Shown piece after piece: positions 56,240 to 64,000 of a stretch of 64,000 nucleotides of DNA. The translations under genes were made by a program, and so were the position numbers. Every line of letters starts with the position of its first letter. Position 1 is the first letter of the stretch. Source of the stretch: Zantedeschia hybrid cultivar (taxonomy: Eukaryota > Streptophyta > Magnoliopsida > Alismatales > Araceae); assembly GCA_030544215.1 (NCBI GenBank), contig JARZZO010000011.1:47737587-47801586 (forward strand), read 5' to 3'. The notes below the pieces were generated by a model, which made no database searches, was not told the DNA's origin, and was given only the letters and a program-made list of their open reading frames with translations.

Positions 56240-57103
56240 GTGCTCATGATAGACTTTCATCTTTACATATACAAAACTCTTGATATATGAATGAAACTTC
56301 TTTTCTGTACTTCCACTGTCTCTTTCTGACTTTGAATCCCTTTTGTATACTTGTGCCCTGTATATGACTCGAACAAACAGGTTAAATATTTGTTCTGGTT
56401 TAGCCCCCTGCCCGGTTAAGTAATTAACTACTTGATCCTACCCTTGGTAGAAGGGTCAAGGGGCGAAGCCTTTATTTAATGAAGGCAAATAAAGATGATT
56501 AAAGGCAATAATTAAAATGCAACATACAAGCATGCAAATGCTCACTGAAAATTAATGACATGCAACATTCATGATTCAGTAGACAAATGCTAACTGAATA
56601 TTTTTTTATTTTGCAATTGCAATTTTCGAAATATCCAATTATTTGTGGGTTTGAAATATTCAATTTTTTGTGGTTTTGAAATATTCAATTTTTTTGTGGT
56701 TTTGAAATATTCAATTTTTTTGTAGTTTTGAAATATTCAATTTTTTTTATTTTGAAATATTCATTTTTTTTTGGAAATATTCAATTTTTTTGTAGTTTTA
56801 AAGACCAGCATGGTACATGGATCAAAAGAGTTTACTTATTCGTCATCTTAATTCTCTAATCATTCTTTAATAACCTAACCCAGACTCATTGTGCTTGAAT
56901 TGTACTTGTGTCGTGATCCCATTCAATGGTCCAACCCTTAGTCAACCTAGGCCATTCCACAAGCTTGGAGTACACCTCTTTAGAAGGAAATGAGAATTGC
57001 TCTAGAAAGCCCACGAGAGGGTTCCAGAGATCCAGAAAGATGTCCCTCCTTTACTCTATTATCTGTTGGGGTTCGGTCATTTTCACTTTTACGAGGTATT
57101 TAT
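56240..57103. other. Non-coding stretch between PMD copy 2 and DUF7745 fragment
   Basis: AT-rich, no gene recognised apart from a chance frame at 56926-57129. Contains the tandem repeat at 56630-56803. Confidence 0.5.
56630..56803. repeat. AT-rich tandem repeat
   Basis: About six imperfect copies of TTTTGAAATATTCAATTTTT with a period near 26-27 bases. The last copies are degraded. Confidence 0.85.
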
Positions 57104-57318
57104 CGATCTTGCACTCCCTCTTCATTTGATTTTGTAGCCTTTTGATATAATGTTTGTAATGTTGAGTGGGCCTTCCCAAGCTCAAAGTCAACAATGATGA
57201 TCATGATTTGAGTGAGATGATATTCATGAGGGAAAGAATCACGGGTCAACAATTATTAGAGAAGATTATAAAGCATCCAAAGAAACTTCAAGGCTGTCTT
57301 ACCAAGAAAGGGATCAAT
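57104..57318 (+). pseudogene. DUF7745-like gene fragment, copy 2
   Basis: The clear match to 10750-10890 runs from a segment encoding GLPKLK (57165) through MRERITGQQLLEKIIKHP (from about 57229) and GCLTKKGIN up to 57318. Upstream, 57104-57165, matches only weakly and with stops. The copia LTR begins right after GGGATCAAT, so the rest may continue to the right of the window. Confidence 0.7.
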
Positions 57319-58877
57319 TGTTAGTCTCAGGTGGCCTACAAGCCAATATGACTATGTAAATCTCGTTCATTTATTAATATAATGGCATAATATTCATTAT
57401 GTGTAAATCGCATTAATTATCGTCTCATAATGAAGTCCGTGAATATGTGCGATAGTGATCAGATTATGATGAGATCATACTAATGAGACTGATCACTTAA
57501 ACACACATATTCTTAATTGTTCCTAGTCGGAGGATATCCTAGAAGGACATCGGATATCCGGTTAGACCAGTACATATTACTCCTGCTCATATGATGAGGG
57601 TGACTGATCTCATAAGTCACTTGTCTAGAGGCACTAAGGCGAATCTATAGGTGCTCATTGGAGAATGAGTTCACTGAACTGATCTGACTGAATCGCTGGA
57701 TAGTATTGTACCTCACTATCAACCAGCTTGATTCTATTCTCGCAGTTGCGTGGATGGTCCTTGGACCTGAGACACCAAAGACACCTTGACAGTGGACTTC
57801 TATGCTTTAACCTTGGTTTATGAATATCTAGCCACGGGATTCTAAACAGCCAAGGATTGGGTACAACAGAATACCGTCGAAGGGAATTCTGTGTCAATAA
57901 GGAATCATTCGCTCTCGGTACGATGAGAGAGAATGCTCTAGGAAGGATGCGCGAAAGTCCCTGTCCAGGGCAGACGATAATATCGGCAAAGGAGTTTTTC
58001 GATATTCATCAGTGGCATCCAATCCAAGTGAGTCGACCAGTTAGGGTTTGACAGCACGCCATACCCTGAGTTGACTCGAGAGTATTGTATGAATGGAAGA
58101 TTATATCCACGTGGTAACTGTCGGCGGAAAGGTTCCAAGAGTGGGTTGCTTACCCCGATACCTTTCGGATTCACGCGGTGTTGCTTGGCACCCAACATAA
58201 TCGGAGGCCCAGTCGAATTCGATGAACGACATCAATTCGATTGATTAATTAATTAATAAAGAGTTATTAATTGATTAATAAAGCCAGTGAGGAGTCACTG
58301 GGTTTATTGGGCTATTAACCGGACTGGTAATTAGGCCTAGAGGGTCATACACAAATGATTCTAAAGGCGATGGATAAATAAGTGGGTTTTATATAAACCG
58401 GGGGTTTTTATGAAAAACCACGCGGTTAGTATAAAACATAGCAAACGGGCTGAGCAGGCCAAGCTACTGCTAACCCTAGCTGCCCCCCTCCTCTGTTTCT
58501 CTCTCTCTCTAGCGTCCCAAACATATCCGGATCTCCGGATCTGCTCCGCCACTTCTCCGACTCCCATTCGACGGGAAATCGTCCGCGCGTTGCGGCGAAC
58601 GTTGTGGCGATCGGCGGAGGTCTCGTGGCTGTGAAGAACGAGGAACGTGAGGATATTCGACGCGAGGAGGACCGCGTGGACTCCGCTAGAGGCCGGGCGC
58701 TTGCGCGGCTTGCGGTGTCGCACCGACGGAACCGAACGGTTGTGGATTCGAATATGCATACGGTGAGATTCGATAATCTGATTATCGAACTTTTAAATTT
58801 TTCGAAATGGGAACGGATCTCCGTTTTTATTTTATTTTCGTTGCGCTGGAGATCCGGAGAAACCCGAGAACCCAACA
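57319..58877 (+). repeat. copia 5' LTR (right copy), 1559 bp
   Basis: TGTTAGTCTCAGG to CCCAACA, aligned over its length with 1269-2827. TATA-like TTTTATATAAACC at 58387-58399, followed by a CT-rich leader. Confidence 0.92.
58387..58399 (+). promoter_or_regulatory. TATA-like box in copia LTR
   Basis: TTTTATATAAACC about 480 bases before the LTR end; the left LTR has TTTTATATTATACC at the matching place. Confidence 0.5.
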
Positions 58878-58878
58878 G

Positions 58879-58894
58879 TAGTATCAGAGCCAGG
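58879..58894 (+). other. Primer binding site, tRNA-iMet type (copia, right copy)
   Basis: TAGTATCAGAGCCAGG, one base from the standard copia site, one base after the LTR end. Confidence 0.9.
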
Positions 58895-59519
58895 TTGCAC
58901 TGTTTCTCGTCCCGTTTTGATTTCCAATTTAATATTTCCATGTATTATTCCATGCTTATAATCCGATTGTAACAACAGAAAAGTGTTCATAAGATGAACA
59001 CAAATAATAAGATTATTTTTCTGCTATTTTTTGGATTTTATTGGGGTGTTTCCTGTTCTTCATGTGATGAAGAACAACGGGATTTAAGCGACTTCAATCC
59101 GGCATCCCCATGCGATGGGGAAGAAATCCGTGGCCCTGGTATGACCAGGTATATCCCCCTCACCACTGGGCATCCTGTCCTGCGCCGGAATAGCCGTTGG
59201 TGGTGGCCAGTATGGAGGGGAGGGCCTTCTCTTTCTTCTTCCCAGGGTGCATAAACCCGAAATAAGGAGCCCAAAAATCTGATTTTTGGGGAGAAAGGAG
59301 GGGCTCGGCCTGCATTGGAGTAGATCCGGCCACCGCCGGCGAGCCCGCCAGTGCCAGAGGTGTCGCCGGCAGGGCTGAGCATTGCCGGGGAGGAGGCGGC
59401 CGCCGGGCGCCGGGCGCCGCCGCCGTCGGGCATCCCCTGGAAGTTTAGGGTTTCCTGCATGTTTGGGGAGGCGTCGGGTGAAAGGGGAGAACCTGCTAGG
59501 CCTGCCGGTTGGGTCCCGG

Positions 59520-59625
59520 CCTGACCAGGTGAACTGGGCGCAACCCGGGCCTGTGCCTGGCTGGGCCAGGGCCGGAACCTGGCTCAGCCAGGGCTCGAGC
59601 CTGGCCGAGCGAGGGCTCGAACAAA
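59520..59625. repeat. CCTGGC/GCCAGG palindromes in copia leader
   Basis: CCTGGCTGGGCCAGG and CCTGGCTCAGCCAGG are perfect short hairpins, followed by a degraded third (CCTGGCCGAGCGAGG). Separated by GGCTCGA-type sequence. Confidence 0.75.
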
Positions 59626-59690
59626 CCCCTCAAATTGGGCTGGGCCCATTTGTTTTCTGCCCAAATAAACTCCAATGCCCCTTTAAAATA

Positions 59691-60480
59691 AAATTGATAT
59701 TGGAATTAAGTTTTTAAAATTCAAAAATTGTTTTGAAATTTAAAATTATTATTCAATTATTTTATTTAAATAGACTTAAAATGATTTTAAATCATTATCA
59801 TATTAACAATTAGATTGATTAATTAAGGGTTAAATATAAGTTTAATTGTTAAATTAATAATTAACCTTAATTTAACTAATTTAAATGTTAAATTAGTTAT
59901 TAATAGTTATTAGTCTAATTGTTAGATTATTAACTATTATATCATCTAATTATTAATTCTTTAGAGTTAGTTATTAATTTAAGAGTTAAATTAATAATGA
60001 ATTCTAATAACTAATTTAAATATTAAATTAGTAGTCCTTGATTTATTATTGTTAGTTATTAATTTAAGGGTTAAATTAATGATTAACATTAATCATCTAA
60101 TCTAATAGTTAGATTAGTAATTACTAATTACTTAAAGTTAATTGTTAATTTAAGTGTTAAGTTAATAATTAATTTTAAATTAACTAATCTAATTGTTAGA
60201 TTTTAGTTATGAATTAATTAGTGTTGATTAATAATTTAAGTGTTAAATTAGTAATTAACATTAATTAACTAATCTAAGAGTTAAATTAGTAGTTAATTAA
60301 TAATTAGAGTTAATTAACAATTTAAGTGTCAAATTGATAATTAACTTTAATGAACTAGTCTAAGAGTTAGATTAGTTATTAATTATTAATATTCTAATTG
60401 TTAGATTATTAATGTGGTTTAATCTAAGTGTTAGATTGTTTAATTATTAGAATTGTTTTAATGGCATGGAATAATCTAGA
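59691..60480. repeat. AT-rich block of TTAGATTAGTTATTAAT-type repeats
   Basis: Irregular repeats built from TAATTAAC, GTTAGATTA and TTAATTTAAGTGTTA, in both orientations. No frame or domain. Confidence 0.8.
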
Positions 60481-61311
60481 ATTATTAATTTGGACTGTGT
60501 GCACATATGATGTGTGTTTAAATGCTTTTAAATTTGATTTAATTGCATGCTTAAGTTAATAAATGAGTTTTCAAAATTCAAAAGTCAATTTTGATTGGAA
60601 CCCAGCTTTTTGAAAGCCAAAATTATTTAATTTTGAAAAACTCTTTTATTTTAGCCATGTGATGCACTGAATCTTGTGTGGATTGTTTAAAATATACTGT
60701 GGTCATAGATATGCACTTTTAATTATTCATTTGATGAATGGATTGTGTGAATCTTAGATGTTTATTAGATATTTATTAATTGTTAATAAATAGAGGTCTG
60801 TGTACCTCTCTCTCTCTCAAACTCCGATGTACTTCTACCTCCCTCTCTCTTGTACTTGCCATAAGGCCTTCTTAAGCTTAAATGTAAATTTAGATTTAAA
60901 TGTAATATGATCGAGGTAATCGAGGAAGGAGCGAGGACGATCCACAGATGCAACTAAGAAGGTGATGCGATGCAAATCCTTTGCCTGTGTGTTTGATGTT
61001 TTTCTAATGTAAATGTTATATTAGAATTGTGTGTGCAATTGACTGTTGGCTCCAGTCAAACCCATTGTGCTATCCATGACCACACTAGACATGTATGTGA
61101 TGCATTGTTTTTAATGTTTGATTGTGAATCAAAGCAGGTATAGTATTTAGTAAATATATATGATATGTTTATATACTATCACCTAGGAGAGACCAAGATA
61201 AAAGTTATCTAAATACTCTCATTTAAACTCTAAGCCGTAACGCGAGTAGTTAAGAACTTACCGCGTAGTCCACCATCGTTATAGTCATAGGATTCGAATC
61301 ACTTTAGGCAT

Positions 61312-61620
61312 GTTTGTTGTACTATCCACAAGGCCTTTTTAATTGGGAGGAGAAACTGTGGCTATGGCATTAGATGCCTATATGATCGGGGTAGAGGAAC
61401 TATGTAGTTTTGTTGTGCTATCCATAAGGGTTACATGCAAATCTATGCTCGTCGCGTAACGATAGTTAGCTTAGACTAGAATTAGTGGTTTGTTGTGTTA
61501 TCCGCAAGGCCATTAAATCTCTGGGGACCGAAGCTATGATCAGATATTGCAAGGAGTTGCAAGTCCCATGAGATGTGTGCTCTTTAATTGTGTTACAGTT
61601 TGTTGTGCTACCCACAAGGC
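61312..61620 (+). repeat. Four dispersed copies of a TTGTGCTATCCACAAGG motif
   Basis: Copies at 61312-61334, 61407-61430, 61488-61511 and 61598-61620, with a weaker one near 61068. Spacing is 81-110 bases; the intervening sequence is not conserved. The motif ends about 190 bases before gag. Confidence 0.82.
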
Positions 61621-61807
61621 TGTACTGCAAGTCATTGAGATTCTGATCCCTACTAGGAGACTGTCGGCGTCTCCTGTTCTGTATAGCTGAGGGTTATACA
61701 GTCCATCGAAAATTAGTGGGAGTTAAAATTTGAACAAAAGACCATGTCTTGTTTATATTTAATATTTGAACATCTGCTAAAATAGAACTTATCTCCTGTA
61801 GGGAATA

Positions 61808-64000
61808 ATGTCGTCGAATAACCCACTCTGTGGCATACTTGATGCCAAACGTTTGCCTAGCCTGAACTACTCGGATTGGTTCAGAAACTTGAAGAATGTC
61901 TTTAGATCTGAACACATTGGCTATGTCCTTGGAGTTGATCCTCCTGTTGAACCGACATTGGATGCCATTGATGCAGAGATGATAGCTATCGATAAAAGAT
62001 CGAAGGACAAAGACAAAAGAGTAGTAAAGGGTGACTGCTTCTACTGCAAGCAGCATGGTCACTGGAAGAGGAACTGCAAGGAGTTCCTCAACGATAAAGA
62101 TCATGGAAAGGTGAAGCTGTTTGAAGCTTCAGATATCTATATGATAGATATCAACTTGTTAGTAAGAGATTCCACATTTTGGGTATTAGATACTGGATGT
62201 GCTTCTCATATCTACCATGATGTGCAGATGCTGACAAGTAAGCGTAAGCTGAGAAAAGGCGAGGTGAAATTGTGGCTAGAAAACGGCGCAAAAGTTGCGG
62301 CGATTGTTGTAGGGACAACAAACGTCAGGGTTCCATCGTGAGACGTCTTATCATTGGAAGATTGTTATTATGTTCCTAGCATAATAAAGAATATCATATC
62401 AGTATCTTGTTTGGACAAGATGGGATATAGGTTGTCTATTGAGAATAGAAGTTGTTCGATTTATTATGATAATAAATCAATAGCTTCAGCATCTTTAGTC
62501 AACAGTCTATATTTGTTAGATGTTTCTTATTACAATTTTCATATTGATAATGCTCTTAAGAAGAGCAAGAATTGTGTGAACCAAGCCTGCATGTGGCATT
62601 GTAGACTAGGGCATATTGGTGAAAGCAGGTTGCAAAAGTTGCACAAGCATGGTTATTTAACAGCATTCGATTATGAATCGTTTGCGACATGCGAATCCTG
62701 CCTTATAGGAAAGTTGGTAAAATCTCCATTTACTGGACATGGAGAATGTGCTAAGGACATTGTGGAACTAATACATTCGGATGTATGTGGTCCAATGTCT
62801 ACCCAAGCCAAAGGTGGTTTTTCATACTTCATCACGTTCACCGATGACTTCTCAAGATTCGGCTACGTGTACTTAATGAAGTACAAGTCGGAAGCATTTG
62901 AGAAGTTTAAGGAGTTCAAGAATGAGGTAGAGAAGTAGTTAGGAAAGAGTATTAAAGCTCTTCGATCCGATCAAGGAGGAGAATACTTGAGTACTAATTT
63001 CACACAATTCTTAGAGGATAATGGTATCCTTTCTCAGCTAACCCCTCCATATACACCACAGATGAATGGTGTATCAGAAAGGAGGAATCACACCTTGTTG
63101 GACATGGTGCGATCCATGATGAGCTTTTCAGGATTACCACTGTCCCTCTGGGGGTATGCTCTAGAGTCAGCAGCATACCTACTGAACAGAGTACCCAGCA
63201 AGTCTGTGGCCTCTACTTCATATGAGATATAGAAAGGCAGGAAACCAGAATTTAAACATGTTAAAGTTTGGGGTTGTCCTGCTCATGTAAAGAGGCATGA
63301 TCCAGACAAGCTGGAATCACGAACTGATAAATGCAGATTTGTGGGATATCCAAAGGAAACCTTTGGATACTATTTTTACCATTCTAGTGAACAAAATGTG
63401 TTTGTCGTCAGGAAAGCTGTCTTCCTGAAAGAGGAATACCTTCACTAGGAGGACAGTGGGAGTAAAATAGTACTCGAAGAGGTTTCAGATCCCCAAACAG
63501 CTGCATTATCATCAAATAAGATATCAGTTCTTAAATATGTTCAGATACGCACAGATGAGCCTCGTAGATCTGGTAGATTACCTAGACTATCCGAACGATA
63601 TGTGGGACATATTGTTGAAGGTGAGTCTAAGGTACAATATAATGAGGATGATGATCCTAAAACCTACCAGGAGGCCATAGAAGGCCCAGAAGCCGAGAAA
63701 TGGCGAGAAGCCATGAACTCAGAAATCCAGTCCATGTACACCAACCAAGTTTGGAACTTGGTGGACTTGCCCGAGGGTATTGTATCCATCAGACGCAAGT
63801 GGATCTTTAAGAGAAAGATCAGTGTTGATGGACGGATTGACACTTATAAGGCAAGGTTGGTGGCAAAGGGATATCGTCAAAGGCAAGGAATTGACTATGA
63901 CGAGACTTTCTCACCAGTTGCCATGATAAGGTCGATCAGAGTTCTACTCGCCATAGCTGCACATTTTGATTACGAGATCTGGCAGATGGATGTGAAGACT
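61808..64000 (+). pseudogene. copia gag-pol: short gag, protease, integrase, RT start
   Basis: One frame to the window edge with four stops (62339 TGA, 62936 TAG, 63230 TAG, 63446 TAG). Gag begins MSSNNPLCGILDAKRLPSLN and NLKNVFRSEHIGYVL, then passes directly to a zinc knuckle CFYCKQHGHWKRNC at about residue 77; about 150 or more residues of gag core usual in this lineage are missing. Protease: VLDTGCASHIY (DTGCA). Integrase: HCRLGHIGESRL ... CESCLIGKL finger, HSDVCGPM, LRSDQGGEY, TPQMNGVSERRN. RT starts near 63690 (EKWREAMNSEIQSMYTNQVW) and reaches QMDVKT. Without gag core it would depend on other copies for particles. Confidence 0.92.

Larger units (their letters stand above)
58895..61807 (+). 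other. Unusually long copia leader
   Basis: About 2.9 kb between primer site and gag, without a recognisable gene. Contents: GC-rich sequence with CGCCGG repeats (59290-59430), CCTGGC/GCCAGG palindromes (59520-59625), an AT-rich repetitive block (59691-60480), and a dispersed GCTATCCACAAGG motif (61312-61620). Leaders of copia elements are usually far shorter, so part of this may be captured sequence. Confidence 0.65.
57319..64000 (+). mobile_element. Ty1/copia retrotransposon (Tork/Angela-like), right copy, 5' LTR to RT
   Basis: 5' LTR, primer site, a long leader, gag, protease, integrase and the beginning of RT, cut by the window edge. Same family as 1-2827. Inserted in the DUF7745-like fragment; left flank TCAAT (57314-57318). 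Confidence 0.93.

Noticed and set aside
56926..57129. 67-codon frame before the DUF7745 fragment
   Set aside because: No similarity to the corresponding part of the other copy, and no domain.
57319..64000. Idea that the right copia and the left copia are one element split by window circularity
   Set aside because: The five-base flanks differ (TCAAT before, CTTTA after) and the LTRs differ at many positions, so they are separate insertions.

Overview
The window looks like plant nuclear DNA, almost certainly a flowering plant, and consists nearly entirely of nested and broken LTR retrotransposons. The evidence is the set of lineages present: Ty1/copia of Tork/Angela type, Ty3/gypsy chromovirus of Tekay/Del type, Athila, Tat/Ogre-like elements with gag-protease-G-patch order, and plant mobile domain (PMD) genes. 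No host housekeeping gene, tRNA, rRNA, organellar insert or bacterial feature was recognised. Species cannot be named from the sequence.

Layout, left to right. 1-2827: 3' end of a copia element (RT, RNase H, 1559-bp LTR). 2828-3823: unidentified exon-like debris. 3824-7602: Tekay copy 1 (5' LTR, gag, start of protease), broken at its right end. 7603-8923: minus-strand 5' end of a Tat-type element (Tat-C). 10317-11690: a two-exon PMD-like (DUF7745-type) gene with one stop. 12355-14777: a seven-exon PMD gene, cut at its last exon by an Athila element (14778-24813) with a nearly continuous gag-pol frame but almost no 3' LTR. 24813-27304: plus-strand 3' end of a Tat-A element. 27305-44232: minus-strand Tat-B element (gag, protease, G-patch) with an internal 2.3-kb tandem duplication. 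One duplicate is interrupted by a complete minus-strand Tat-A element (31941-41493). 44233-56240: second PMD gene copy, whose 5' leader is interrupted by a complete Tekay element (44507-53459, perfect 5-bp target duplication). 57104-57318: fragment of a second DUF7745-like copy, cut by another copia element of the same family as the first (57319 to window end).

Relations and relative ages follow from the nesting: Tekay copy 2 is younger than PMD copy 2; Athila is younger than PMD copy 1; nested Tat-A is younger than the Tat-B duplication. None of the elements in view encodes a fully intact polyprotein. The least decayed frames are Athila gag-pol and the right-hand copia gag-pol.

The most striking unexplained signal is a family of short inverted repeats built on GGCGTC/GACGCC with A/T-rich outer arms. 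They recur roughly 35-40 times in the LTRs of Tekay and Tat-C, in sequence around both PMD-type genes, and in the first intron of both PMD copies, sequences that are otherwise unrelated. Three other element families carry their own arrays of short alternating palindromes with different cores.
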